DNA of 64,000 bases. Origin: Winogradskyella arenosi. Its GTDB lineage: Bacteria > Bacteroidota > Bacteroidia > Flavobacteriales > Flavobacteriaceae. Below the pieces are notes generated by a model, which worked only from the letters and a program-made list of their open reading frames with translations, did no database searches and had not been told where the DNA came from. Numbering within the stretch: position 1 is the first letter of the stretch; every line of letters starts with the position of its first letter. Shown here one piece after another: positions 17,036-26,311 of the stretch. Made by a program: the position numbers and the translations under genes. Location of the stretch: the NCBI RefSeq assembly GCF_003337305.1, contig NZ_QPJO01000001.1, forward strand, positions 186,001-250,000, in the 5' to 3' direction.

Positions 17036-17416
17036 CTATTGCATATTTTTAGCCTCAATACTTAAAGTCGCATGAGGAACGAGCTTTAAACGCTCTTTAT
17101 TAATTAATTTTCCGGTAACACGACAAATACCATACGTTTTATTCTCAATACGAATAATCGCATTTTTAAGATCTCTAATAAACTTTTCTTGGCGAATGGC
17201 CAATGCAGAATTAGACTCTTTACTCATTGTTGCACTACCTTCTTCAAACGCTTTAAATGTAGGTGACGTATCATCCGTACCGTTATCAAAATCATTCATA
17301 TAAGCACTTTTTATAAGTTCTAAATCGTGCTCTGCTTTATCAATTTTTTCTAAAAGAATAGCTCTAAACTCTTCTAAATCTTTATCTGAATATCTGGTTT
17401 TTGTTTCTGTTGCCAT
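17036..17416 (-). CDS. DksA/TraR-family regulator without full zinc cysteine set
   Basis: The 126-residue protein starts MATETKTRYSDKDLEEFRAI, has a long coiled-coil pair (about 8-85) and ends in the DksA/TraR finger region YGICRVTGKLINKERLKLVPHATLSIEAKN. Only one of the usual zinc-binding cysteines is present (GIC), as in many Bacteroidota homologues. It probably binds the RNA polymerase secondary channel and tunes rRNA and stress transcription. The start at 17416 is preferred over an in-frame ATG at 17467, because the longer form would overlap the end of ileS and has no family match. It begins 4 bp after the ileS stop and is clearly cotranscribed. Confidence 0.9.
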   Translation of the reverse strand: MATETKTRYSDKDLEEFRAILLEKIDKAEHDLELIKSAYMNDFDNGTDDTSPTFKAFEEGSATMSKESNSALAIRQEKFIRDLKNAIIRIENKTYGICRVTGKLINKERLKLVPHATLSIEAKNMQ

Positions 17417-17420
17417 AATG

Positions 17421-20400
17421 TTAGTGTTTTTTAATAAACAATTTGGTATTGACATTATCAAATACAATTTCTATACCATTGTCTAAAGTGTCCGTAATTT
17501 CTAATTCATCGGTCAACGTTTCAGATTTAATATACGCTTCATTTGAAGTCACAGCCTTAACAATTGGGTCATCTTTAAGAATTTGTACGTTAATTCTGTC
17601 AGTAACTTCAAATCCTGAATCTTTACGTAGGTTTTGAATACGGTTTACTAACTCTCTAGCAATCCCTTCTTCACGTAAATCTTCGCTTATGGTAACATCT
17701 AAAGCCACTGTTAAAGCCCCTTCATTAGCTACTAGCCATCCTTCAATATCTTGCGATGTAATCTCCACATCTTCCAATCCTAAAGTAACGTTTTTTTCTC
17801 CAATATTTATATCTAATTGGCCATTTTGCTCAATTTTTTTAATATCGTCAGCCGAGAAACCTCTTACAACGTTGGCAATCAGCTTCATATCTTTCCCGAA
17901 TTTAGGGCCTAAAGCCTTAAAATTAGGTTTTATCTGCTTCACTAAAATATCAGATGCATCTTCTAAAAGCTCTATTTCCTTAATATTAACTTCATGTTTT
18001 ATTAACTCAGACACTGCAGCAATCTCTTCTTTTTGTTGTTGATTCTGAATAGGAATCATAATTTTTTGAAGCGGTTGACGCACTTTAATCTTCTCTTTAG
18101 CACGTAACGACAAGACCAAAGAACAAATGGTCTGTGCATTGTACATTTTACGTTCTAAAACGGTATCAATTACCGTGGTATCTGCGACTGGGAAATCTGC
18201 TAAATGCACACTTTCAAAAGTTTCCTTTTTAGTCACGGCATTAAGGTCTAAATACAAACGGTCCATAAAGAATGGGGCAATTGGTGCACCAAGCTTTGCA
18301 ATGGTTTCCATACAAGTATAAAGGGTTTGATAAGCCGAAATTTTATCGGTTTGGTAATCCCCTTTCCAAAAACGTCTTCGACTTAAACGCACGTACCAGT
18401 TACTTAAATGATCTTGTGTAAAGTCTGAAATCGCTCTTGCGGCTTTAGTTGGTTCATATTCCGCATAGTATTCATCTACACGCTGAATTAAGGTGTTTAA
18501 TTCTGAAAGTACCCAACGGTCTATTTCTGGTCGTTCATTTAATGGAATATCGGCTTCACTATAACTAAAGCCATCAATATTGGTATATAATGTAAAGAAT
18601 GAATAGGTGTTATAAAGCGTTCCGAAAAACTTACGGCTCACTTCAGCAATACCTTCGCTATCAAATTTTAGGTTATCCCAAGGGTTAGCGTTACTAATCA
18701 TATACCAACGTGTAGCATCCGCACCATACTTAGATAAGGTTTCAAAAGGATCTACGGCGTTACCTAAACGCTTAGACATTTTTTGTCCATTCTTATCTAA
18801 AACCAAGCCGTTAGACACAACATTTTTGTAAGCTACAGAATCGAAAACCATAGTTCCGATAGCATGTAAGGTATAAAACCATCCACGTGTTTGGTCTACC
18901 CCTTCAGCAATAAAATCTGCCGGAAAGGCTTCGTTATTATCAATAAGATTTTTGTTTTCAAATGGGTAATGCCATTGTGCATATGGCATAGAACCAGAAT
19001 CGAACCACACATCAATTAAATCGCTTTCGCGTTTCATCGGTTGACCTGAGGCTGAAACTAAAACAATTTTATCCACTACATTTTTATGGAGATCGATAGT
19101 TTCGTAATTGGCTTCAGACATGTTACCGACTTCAAAGTCAGCAAAAATATCTTCAGACATCACACCTGCTTCAACAGATTTTGCTATTTCCTCTTTTAAT
19201 TCGGCAACAGAACCAATACATAATTGTTCTTTTCCATCTTCGGATCTCCAAATTGGCAATGGAATTCCCCAGAAACGAGATCTAGATAAATTCCAGTCAT
19301 TTGCATTAGCTAACCAATTTCCAAAACGCCCTTCTCCAGTTGATTTTGGTTTCCAGTTAATGCTTGTATTAAGCTCGTGCATATGCCCTTTAACATCGGT
19401 CACTTTAATAAACCAAGAATCTAATGGATAGTATAAGATTGGCTTATCGGTTCTCCAACAATTTGGGTAACTGTGCTTATATTTTTCAACCTTAAAGGCT
19501 TTATTTTCTGTTTTAAGCTGAATAGCGAGCTCTACATCTACAGAACGTTCTGGTGCTTCGCCTTCATCATAATATTCATTCTTCACATATTTACCAGCGT
19601 ATTCTCCCATTTCTGGTCTGAATTTCCCTTGTAAATCTACTAATGGCACTAAATTATCATTATCATCTTTTACTAAAAGTGGTGGCACTTCTGGTGAAGC
19701 TTGTTTAGCTACCAAGGCATCATCAGCTCCAAAAGTTGGTGCGGTGTGTACGATACCAGTACCATCTTCAATAGTTACGAAATCTCCAGAGATGATTCTA
19801 AATGCATTTTCAGGATTGTCGTTTGGTAAAGCATATGGTAACAACTGTTCGTAAGTAATTCCCACTAAATCTTTTCCAACGAAATCTTTAACCACATAAA
19901 AAGGAATCTTTTTATCCCCTTCTTTGTAGTCTAATAATTCAGGCTTCGTCTCTACTTGTTTAAATTTCCCATCAAATTGCTTGTTGACCAAATTCTTTGC
20001 CAACACCACATTCATAGGTTTAAACGTGTATTGGTTATAGGTCTCCACTAAAACATATTCAATTTTAGGACCAACGGTTAATGCCGTGTTACTAGGAAGC
20101 GTCCACGGGGTCGTTGTCCATGCTAAAAAGAAAATATCACCTTCATTCTGAAGAAATTCTGGCAAGGATTCTGCTTTTGCTTTAAACTGAGCTACAATAG
20201 TCGTATCGGTAACATCTTGGTAAGTTCCTGGTTGGTTGAGCTCGTGTGAACTTAAACCGGTTCCTGCTTTTGGCGAATAGGGCTGAATGGTGTAACCTTT
20301 GTAGATTAAATCTTTTTCATAAATCTGTTTTAGTAACCACCAAACCGATTCCATGTACTTAGATTTGTAAGTAATATATGGATTGTCCATATCTACCCAA

Positions 20401-20825
20401 TAGCCCATTTTCTGTGTAAGGTCGTTCCAGATATCTGTATAACGCATCACGGCTTTTTTACAAGCTTCATTATACTCTTCTACAGTGATTTTTTTACCAA
20501 TATCTTCTTTGGTAATCCCCAGTTCCTTTTCTACACCAAGTTCCACTGGTAAACCGTGTGTATCCCAACCCGCTTTACGTTTTACTTGAAACCCTTTCAT
20601 GGTTTTGTAACGCGGAAAAATATCTTTAATCGCACGTGCTAAAACGTGGTGTACACCAGGTAATCCGTTGGCTGAAGGAGGTCCTTCAAAAAAAACGAAA
20701 GGTGGTTTTCCTTCTTTAGAGGTTACACTTTTATCGAAGATATTATTAGCTTCCCAATAGGTACTGATGTCATCTGCAACCTTTGGCAAGTTAAGTCCTT
20801 TGTATTCAGGGAACTTTGTGCTCAT
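17421..20825 (-). CDS. ileS: Isoleucyl-tRNA synthetase
   Basis: The 1134-residue class I synthetase is of the long type used by Bacteroidota. The HIGH-type motif is GLPGVHHVLARAIKD near residue 55, and the KMSKR loop is in LDKNGQKMSKRLGNAVDPF. The editing (CP1) domain holds LAWTTTPWTLPSNTAL and the GTGIVHTAPTFGADD segment. The anticodon-binding domain includes SRRRFWKGD. The C-terminal region carries DUF5915-like sequence (ITSQDIEGWLVANEG) found in the same clade. The gene heads the set ileS, dksA-like, DUF4097, lspA. The 136-bp upstream gap holds a hairpin and only a weak -7-like sequence. Confidence 0.96.
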   Translation of the reverse strand: MSTKFPEYKGLNLPKVADDISTYWEANNIFDKSVTSKEGKPPFVFFEGPPSANGLPGVHHVLARAIKDIFPRYKTMKGFQVKRKAGWDTHGLPVELGVEKELGITKEDIGKKITVEEYNEACKKAVMRYTDIWNDLTQKMGYWVDMDNPYITYKSKYMESVWWLLKQIYEKDLIYKGYTIQPYSPKAGTGLSSHELNQPGTYQDVTDTTIVAQFKAKAESLPEFLQNEGDIFFLAWTTTPWTLPSNTALTVGPKIEYVLVETYNQYTFKPMNVVLAKNLVNKQFDGKFKQVETKPELLDYKEGDKKIPFYVVKDFVGKDLVGITYEQLLPYALPNDNPENAFRIISGDFVTIEDGTGIVHTAPTFGADDALVAKQASPEVPPLLVKDDNDNLVPLVDLQGKFRPEMGEYAGKYVKNEYYDEGEAPERSVDVELAIQLKTENKAFKVEKYKHSYPNCWRTDKPILYYPLDSWFIKVTDVKGHMHELNTSINWKPKSTGEGRFGNWLANANDWNLSRSRFWGIPLPIWRSEDGKEQLCIGSVAELKEEIAKSVEAGVMSEDIFADFEVGNMSEANYETIDLHKNVVDKIVLVSASGQPMKRESDLIDVWFDSGSMPYAQWHYPFENKNLIDNNEAFPADFIAEGVDQTRGWFYTLHAIGTMVFDSVAYKNVVSNGLVLDKNGQKMSKRLGNAVDPFETLSKYGADATRWYMISNANPWDNLKFDSEGIAEVSRKFFGTLYNTYSFFTLYTNIDGFSYSEADIPLNERPEIDRWVLSELNTLIQRVDEYYAEYEPTKAARAISDFTQDHLSNWYVRLSRRRFWKGDYQTDKISAYQTLYTCMETIAKLGAPIAPFFMDRLYLDLNAVTKKETFESVHLADFPVADTTVIDTVLERKMYNAQTICSLVLSLRAKEKIKVRQPLQKIMIPIQNQQQKEEIAAVSELIKHEVNIKEIELLEDASDILVKQIKPNFKALGPKFGKDMKLIANVVRGFSADDIKKIEQNGQLDINIGEKNVTLGLEDVEITSQDIEGWLVANEGALTVALDVTISEDLREEGIARELVNRIQNLRKDSGFEVTDRINVQILKDDPIVKAVTSNEAYIKSETLTDELEITDTLDNGIEIVFDNVNTKLFIKKH

Positions 20826-20903
20826 TATTCTGTTTTATTTTCGAGGAGCGAAATTACAGAATTTTGTGGAAATATAATAAGATAATAAGGGAGAAACATA
20901 AGG

Positions 20904-20936
20904 GGACCTCACGGGCTTAAAAAACCGGTGAGGTCC
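20904..20936. repeat. Palindromic hairpin between ileS and radA
   Basis: GGACCTCAC at 20904-20912 pairs with GTGAGGTCC at 20928-20936. After one mismatch two more G-C pairs form, leaving an A/T-rich loop. No T-run follows on the minus strand, so it may be a REP-like element or a weak terminator for radA, which ends at 20962. The region between the genes contains nothing else I can name. Confidence 0.65.
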
Positions 20937-20961
20937 GTCTAATAAGATCCTTTAAAATTTG

Positions 20962-22320
20962 TTAGACTAAAAAGCCAACCAAATCCTCAATCTTAGAAAT
21001 GAGTTGAATTTTAATGCCCGTCTTTTTTAGGGGAATTTTATTGTATTTGGAGATAAAAATGGTTGAAAACCCTAATTTTTCAGCCTCTAAAATACGTTGC
21101 TCTACACGTTGTACGGGTCTAATTTCTCCAGACAAACCAACTTCAGCAGCAAAACAATAATCGCTTTCTAAAGCCACATCTTCATTAGACGATAAAATAG
21201 CAGCCACCACGGCTAAATCAATAGCTGGATCATCAACGGTAATACCTCCCGTAATATTTAAAAAGACATCCTTTGCTCCCAATCTAAAACCGGCTCGTTT
21301 TTCTAAAACAGCTAATAACATGTTTAGTCGCTTGGCATTAAAACCTGTAGCAGAACGTTGTGGTGTGCCGTAAACTGCCGTACTCACCAAAGCTTGCACT
21401 TCTATCATTAAGGGTCTTAAGCCTTCTAAGGTTGCAGCAACGGCATTACCAGAAAGTTCACCGTCCTTTTCTGAAATTAAGATTTCTGAAGGATTAGACA
21501 CTTCCCGCAACCCAGAACCTTGCATTTCATATATACCGAGTTCATTGGTAGACCCGAAACGGTTTTTATTCGCTCTAAGAATTCTGAATACATGATTACG
21601 GTCGCCTTCAAACTGCAACACCGTATCTACCATATGTTCTAAAATTTTAGGCCCAGCAATGTGTCCGTCTTTAGTAATATGCCCAATAAGCAAGACCGGC
21701 GTTGCGGTTTCCTTGGCAAACTTAATAAGTTCGGTGGTACACTCTTTAATTTGAGAAATACTTCCGGCAGAAGATTCGATATAATCGCTATGTAGGGTTT
21801 GAATAGAATCTATCACCACAATATCCGGGTCTAAAGCTTCTATTTGCTTAAAAATATTTTGAGTTTTGGTTTCGGTAAGGATGTAACAATGGTTGTTACT
21901 TGGATTTATACGTTCGGCACGCATTTTTATTTGTTTCTGACTTTCCTCTCCCGAAACATATAAGGTTTTATAAGGTAATTTTAAGGCCATTTGTAGCAAA
22001 AGCGTACTTTTTCCAATACCCGGCTCTCCACCTAAAAGCGTTAATGAGCCTTGAACCATACCACCACCAAGCACACGATTAAACTCCCCATCACACAGAT
22101 CTAAACGCGCTTCTTGCGAGGTATCAATTTCATTGATAAGTAAGGGTTTTGCAGCCCGCTTAGAGGGTGTCGTTGGAAGTTTCCAATCGCTTTTTTCTGG
22201 TTTTTGAATCACCTCTTCAGCAATGGTATTCCATTCTTTACACGAGGTACATTGTCCTTGCCATTTTGCATATTGACTGCCACAATTCTGACAAAAAAAA
22301 GTTGTTTTTACTTTAGCCAT
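20962..22320 (-). CDS. radA: DNA repair protein RadA
   Basis: The 452-residue protein is a branch-migration ATPase acting with RecA. The N-terminal C4 zinc finger is CQNCG...CTSC (residues 10-27). The Walker A motif GEPGIGKST is at 98-106 and the RadA-specific KNRFG motif is present (RANKNRFGSTNELG). The C-terminal Lon-like domain includes DVFLNITGGITVDDPAIDLA and AEVGLSGEIRPV. The length is normal. It stands between the ileS series and two hydrolase genes on the same strand, with a terminator-like hairpin upstream that separates it from them. No clear -7 element was seen in the roughly 200 bp upstream. Confidence 0.96.
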   Translation of the reverse strand: MAKVKTTFFCQNCGSQYAKWQGQCTSCKEWNTIAEEVIQKPEKSDWKLPTTPSKRAAKPLLINEIDTSQEARLDLCDGEFNRVLGGGMVQGSLTLLGGEPGIGKSTLLLQMALKLPYKTLYVSGEESQKQIKMRAERINPSNNHCYILTETKTQNIFKQIEALDPDIVVIDSIQTLHSDYIESSAGSISQIKECTTELIKFAKETATPVLLIGHITKDGHIAGPKILEHMVDTVLQFEGDRNHVFRILRANKNRFGSTNELGIYEMQGSGLREVSNPSEILISEKDGELSGNAVAATLEGLRPLMIEVQALVSTAVYGTPQRSATGFNAKRLNMLLAVLEKRAGFRLGAKDVFLNITGGITVDDPAIDLAVVAAILSSNEDVALESDYCFAAEVGLSGEIRPVQRVEQRILEAEKLGFSTIFISKYNKIPLKKTGIKIQLISKIEDLVGFLV

Positions 22321-22429
22321 ATTATTCTTTCCGCCTTAAGAGAACGCTATTATAGAATTTAAAACGCCTAAATTAAAACAATTTTAATTGATGACTTTCT
22401 AAGACAGATGAAATGCCACAATAAAAAAA

Positions 22430-22465
22430 GACCTTTATAAAGCGTACAAAAGCTTTATAAAGGTC
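22430..22465 (-). terminator. Terminator of the upstream hydrolase gene
   Basis: GACCTTTATAAAGC at 22430-22443 and GCTTTATAAAGGTC at 22452-22465 form a perfect 14-bp stem with an 8-nt loop. On the minus strand it is followed by seven T. It therefore ends transcription of the hydrolase at 22521-23708 before radA. Confidence 0.85.
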
Positions 22466-22520
22466 AATTTCGTTTACAGCAAAAACACAACATACAACCT
22501 GTAAACGTTATAGGTTTTTC

Positions 22521-23708
22521 TTAGTTTTCTTCAACATCATCGTCTTCGTCAACCTCTTCATCAACATCTGCCACGGTTAACTCGTCAATTTTTGAAAAGA
22601 TATACTCTTTATCAATATGTCCGCCATCATTTAATGTTAATGCCGACTCGTACAATTTTTTCGCTTTTTTAGTCTTTCCTAAAGCTTCTGCAGATTGTGC
22701 CAGATAATAAGTTCCTAATAACGATTCTGGATATAATTTATTGGCTAAGTTCCCTAATTTGGCTAGGGATTTTAAGTCTTCACGTTGCTCGGCAACAAGT
22801 GCTACTTTTTCAATTTCAGCTTCACTAATTTGTTTCTTGATTCCAAATAACTTTTCGATACGTTGGTAACGGTCGGTTAAATAACGATCCAAGGTCCCTT
22901 CATAAGGAAGCACTTTTTCTTCAAGCTCCTTTTCTCTAAGCGGGTTATAGATATCAAAAATCTTTTCAAAAGATCTTGCCAAGGCACTAGTGACTAACGT
23001 GTAATGTGTTTCACTTTCAAAATCATCAAAATAATACGTGAGGTGCTGGTTATCTAAGCTCTTAATTTGTGCATCCGTAGCTAGAATATTTTCTCTAATT
23101 TGAGGAATATCTTTATCTGCCGTTGCCATGTAATAAAACACATCATCCTTGAAGAGCGATAAACGTTTTGAAATAAAACTACTTAAAGACCCTATAAAAT
23201 CTGGACTAATACAAACATAGGCTTGAAATGCTAAATCTGGCTTAAACAAATAAGAATTGATAAAATTCCCCATAGTATCATGCCCTACAGCCACTCTAAA
23301 TTTACTGGTATTGTATTTATCGTCTATATAAGGTAAAAGTTCGTCTGCAATAAAATCGTGAAATCTAAGTCCTGATTCGGTTGGTAATCCGGTTGCGGGA
23401 TCATAATAGGCATCGTAGAAACGATTTTCGCCTTGCATCACCCCAACCACAATAGAGCCTGGCATATTATCGAAGTAAGTTTGAAAATCGACTTGTCCTG
23501 CAACAGGTTCAAATAAATAATCTCCATCAAACACAATGATCACTGGGTATTTTTCATCGGCCTTAGGATCGTAGCCTTTTGGAAGCTTTATTTTTAATTT
23601 ACGTTCTGCACTTAAATTTGATGATGCGATTTCTTTATAAGTAACTTGTTGCGCATAGGACGCTGTAAAAATAAACAAGGTAAGAACGGAAAGTATTGTA
23701 TTCCTCAT
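22521..23708 (-). CDS. Secreted alpha/beta-hydrolase-fold protein with Asp at the nucleophile elbow
   Basis: The 395-residue protein has a signal peptide (about 1-20, ending SYAQ). The hydrolase domain (about 22-260) resembles the esterase D/siderophore-esterase group: KYPVIIVFDGDYLF, then VAVGHDTMGNF, then AYVCISPDF, and a likely catalytic H235 in ESETHYTLV. The elbow reads G-H-D-T-M-G with D144 where family members normally have Ser. A helical TPR-like C-terminal region (about 290-380) ends in an acidic Asp/Glu tail. It is a paralogue of the next gene (23796-24941). It may be a pseudo-enzyme or use Asp as nucleophile as haloalkane dehalogenases do. A -7 element lies upstream at 23733-23740. 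Confidence 0.82.
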   Translation of the reverse strand: MRNTILSVLTLFIFTASYAQQVTYKEIASSNLSAERKLKIKLPKGYDPKADEKYPVIIVFDGDYLFEPVAGQVDFQTYFDNMPGSIVVGVMQGENRFYDAYYDPATGLPTESGLRFHDFIADELLPYIDDKYNTSKFRVAVGHDTMGNFINSYLFKPDLAFQAYVCISPDFIGSLSSFISKRLSLFKDDVFYYMATADKDIPQIRENILATDAQIKSLDNQHLTYYFDDFESETHYTLVTSALARSFEKIFDIYNPLREKELEEKVLPYEGTLDRYLTDRYQRIEKLFGIKKQISEAEIEKVALVAEQREDLKSLAKLGNLANKLYPESLLGTYYLAQSAEALGKTKKAKKLYESALTLNDGGHIDKEYIFSKIDELTVADVDEEVDEDDDVEEN

Positions 23709-23732
23709 AGTTAGCAGGGTTAATTAGGAACC

Positions 23733-23740
23733 CAAACATA
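23733..23740 (-). promoter_or_regulatory. -7 element of the 22521-23708 hydrolase gene
   Basis: TATGTTTG on the minus strand matches TAnnTTTG and predicts a leader of about 20 nt before the ATG at 23706-23708. The gene therefore can be transcribed separately from its paralogue upstream. Confidence 0.55.
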
Positions 23741-23795
23741 CTTAAATATTCTTATTAATCGCTAAAGGGTGATATTTTTTCGATGAAATGCACTA

Positions 23796-24941
23796 TTATT
23801 TGATTTTTTCCTGAATTTCGTACATTTTATCAAGCATAATTTCTTTATCAACAGTTTGTGAGGGCTCAAGCAGTAAACCCGATTTATAACGTTGTAAAGC
23901 CCTTTTAAAATTCCCAATTTTCTCATTATACATACCAGAATAATAAGCGCTTAACATAGATTTTGAGAAATGTTTATTCACTAATTTTGAGAGTTCTTTT
24001 AAAGATTCTACATCGCCTTTTTTATTACTTGCAGCAGCGATAGCACGCACATCATTTTCTATCAATTTCTTTTCAAAACCGTAAAAACGTTCAATATCAG
24101 CGTACTTTTTCATCAGATATTCAAAAGGTGTCCCTTCATAAGTTAAAACTTGCTCTTTATATTCTTTAGCATTAATGGGCTTAAATAAAGTAAATATTTG
24201 ATTTAAAGCCTTAGGAATTCCTCTCCCTACTAAGGAGTAATGGTTCGCGTCTTTAAATTCATCAAATTTATAGTGAAACTTTTCATTTTCTACAGTTTTA
24301 ATAACCGCATCAGCCTCTACAACCGACGCTCTAATGGCTTTAATATCGGCATCAGCAGTAGCCATATAATAAAAGGTTTCATCGGTTAAGATGTTCATGC
24401 GTTGCTGCAATCTGTTTACCATTTCTGGAGCAAAATCAGGACTTAAAGTCACATAAGCTCTAAAAATAGGATCGTCCTTAAACATGTAATAGTTTATAAA
24501 ATTAGCACTTAAATCATGCCCTACAACGATTCTAAAATTTGAGGCATTGTATTGATCCTCGATAAAAGGTAAGAGCTCTGCCGCCATAAACTCATAAAAC
24601 GCCGCACCATTATGAGAAGGAAAATAAGTTTCTTCATCATAATAAAAATCATCCACCCTAGAACTGGCTTGATTAATTCCTACCACAATACAATCAGGGA
24701 TATCTTCCCAATACGACTGATAATCAATATTCCCGGCAACCGGTTCAAACAAATAATCACCATCTAGCACGATAATTAACGGGTAAGACCGCTTATCTTC
24801 AGGATTATAATTTCTAGGCAACTGAATTTTTAATTCACGTGTTCCTTCAAGCTTATAGGAATCTATGGTCTTATAAATAGCCTGAGCCGGCAATTGTACA
24901 GACATGAAAAGAATTAAGAGAAACACATAAAAATTCTTCAT
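23796..24941 (-). CDS. Secreted alpha/beta-hydrolase-fold protein, paralogue of the next gene
   Basis: The 381-residue protein has a signal peptide (about 1-20, ending LPAQ) and the same layout as its neighbour: SYPLIIVLDGDYLFEPVAG, VVGHDLSANF at the elbow, AYVTLSPDF, and H234 in DANHYSLVG. D143 replaces the catalytic Ser, and the residue after next is Ser instead of Met, so both copies share the substitution. A TPR-like C-terminal region includes GNFKRALQRYKSGLLLEPS. The two genes arose by tandem duplication but have diverged widely. It lies 45 bp after the flippase-like gene and may be the last gene of the panC-panD series. Confidence 0.82.
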   Translation of the reverse strand: MKNFYVFLLILFMSVQLPAQAIYKTIDSYKLEGTRELKIQLPRNYNPEDKRSYPLIIVLDGDYLFEPVAGNIDYQSYWEDIPDCIVVGINQASSRVDDFYYDEETYFPSHNGAAFYEFMAAELLPFIEDQYNASNFRIVVGHDLSANFINYYMFKDDPIFRAYVTLSPDFAPEMVNRLQQRMNILTDETFYYMATADADIKAIRASVVEADAVIKTVENEKFHYKFDEFKDANHYSLVGRGIPKALNQIFTLFKPINAKEYKEQVLTYEGTPFEYLMKKYADIERFYGFEKKLIENDVRAIAAASNKKGDVESLKELSKLVNKHFSKSMLSAYYSGMYNEKIGNFKRALQRYKSGLLLEPSQTVDKEIMLDKMYEIQEKIK

Positions 24942-24986
24942 ATGATATTGGAAATTAAAATTTATAGAAAGGTAAAAAATATTTTA

Positions 24987-25943
24987 TTATGTCCTATCTT
25001 TTCTGTTGTAAATAGGTAAATATAACAGAGATAGCCCTCCAAGAAGGATAATCACTAAGGTTTGTGTAGACCACATAATCCAGCCAAAAGCTCTACTGGG
25101 GTCTTCTGCTATTCCGAATAATGAAAAAGCAATAACCACAGCTTCAGGGAAAGACCCAATTCCGCCATTGGTCGCAGCAATACTAAAACTAGCCAAAATA
25201 AAGCCAATAAGGACAGGGGTAAGAGAAATATGTTCTAACTCGGGCAACGCATTAGTGGTGACGTAAAACATTAACACATACATGATCCATATAAATAAAG
25301 TGTGCCCAATAAAGGCCCACTTTTTTTTCATCTTAAAAATACTGAGTGCACCTTCTAAGAGTCCTAAGAAAAATCCCTTCACCTTTAAAGCAAATTTTGA
25401 ATGGCTTTTTCTCAACCAAATCAGCAACAGCAATGCACACAACAATAACCCTACAGCCCCAACAATTAAGACGAAACCGTTAAACTTAGCAGCAAAAAAT
25501 TGGTAAATAAACTCAAACTCTAAGAAAAAGGCTATGAGCACCACAGCCAAAAGCATTAAAGTATCTGCAATACGCTCTGCGACGATAGTTCCGAAACCTT
25601 TATCAAAAGGAATCCCCTCGTAATTGGCCAAAATTGTTCCTCTAGCCACCTCTCCTGCTCTGGGAATTGTAAAATTGATCAAGTAAGCGGAATACACCGC
25701 CATAATACTGTTGGGTAATTTTGGCTTAAACCCTAAAGGCTCTGCCATATACAACCAACGGTAGGCTCTTGAAATGTGACTTAAAACTCCTAAAAATACA
25801 CCAAAGAGAATCCAAGCATAGTCGGCATCTTTAAAATATTGTACTAAAGTTGATAAGGAAATTTTAGATAAAGAATACCAGACCAATCCTACTCCTAAGA
25901 GTAAAGGTATGACCACTTTTAGAATGGTTTTAGGTTGCCCCAC
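24987..25943 (-). CDS. LPG-synthase TM-region/flippase-like membrane protein (UPF0104)
   Basis: The 318-residue integral membrane protein has about eight helices and the typical family landmarks: HISRAYRWLYMAEPLG after helix 2, YLINFTIPRAGEVARG, and FDKGFGTIVAERIADTLMLL. The C-terminal block has NGGIGSFPEAVV and WSTQTLVIILLGGLSLLYLP. It lacks the soluble lysyl transferase domain of MprF, so it resembles the flippase part only. Members of this family have been linked to lipid or polyprenyl carrier transport, but the substrate here is unknown. It begins 4 bp after the panD stop, so the genes are cotranscribed. Confidence 0.85.
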   Translation of the reverse strand: MGQPKTILKVVIPLLLGVGLVWYSLSKISLSTLVQYFKDADYAWILFGVFLGVLSHISRAYRWLYMAEPLGFKPKLPNSIMAVYSAYLINFTIPRAGEVARGTILANYEGIPFDKGFGTIVAERIADTLMLLAVVLIAFFLEFEFIYQFFAAKFNGFVLIVGAVGLLLCALLLLIWLRKSHSKFALKVKGFFLGLLEGALSIFKMKKKWAFIGHTLFIWIMYVLMFYVTTNALPELEHISLTPVLIGFILASFSIAATNGGIGSFPEAVVIAFSLFGIAEDPSRAFGWIMWSTQTLVIILLGGLSLLYLPIYNRKDRT

Positions 25944-25947
25944 CCGT

Positions 25948-26298
25948 TTATTTTAAGAGATTGGTAGCCTCGTCTGGAAACACTAATGCAGGATTAAAGT
26001 CCTTTGCTTCTTCAATATCCATAATACCATAAGTAATAAGAATAAGAATATCACCCACAGCCACTTTTCGTGCTGCAGCTCCATTAAGTGTAATTTCGCC
26101 ACTATTACGTGGCCCAGGGATACAATAGGTTTCTAAGCGTTCACCATTGTTATTATTAACAATCTGAACTTTTTCACCTTGTATAATGTTAGCGGCCTCC
26201 ATTAAATCTTCGTCAATAGTAATACTACCGATATAATTAAGGTCTGCTCCTGTAACTCTTACACGATGAATTTTCGATTTTACGACTTGAATTTGCAT
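25948..26298 (-). CDS. panD: Aspartate 1-decarboxylase proenzyme
   Basis: The 116-residue proenzyme makes beta-alanine for pantothenate and CoA. Self-cleavage between G24 and S25 in [10 protein letters not shown] creates the pyruvoyl group. Other signatures are [13 protein letters not shown] at the N-terminus, [22 protein letters not shown] and [11 protein letters not shown]. The length is normal. It lies 13 bp downstream of panC and 4 bp upstream of the flippase-like gene, forming a pantothenate operon. Confidence 0.96.
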   Translation of the reverse strand: MQIQVVKSKIHRVRVTGADLNYIGSITIDEDLMEAANIIQGEKVQIVNNNNGERLETYCIPGPRNSGEITLNGAAARKVAVGDILILITYGIMDIEEAKDFNPALVFPDEATNLLK

Positions 26299-26311
26299 GC
26301 CACAAAGGTAA

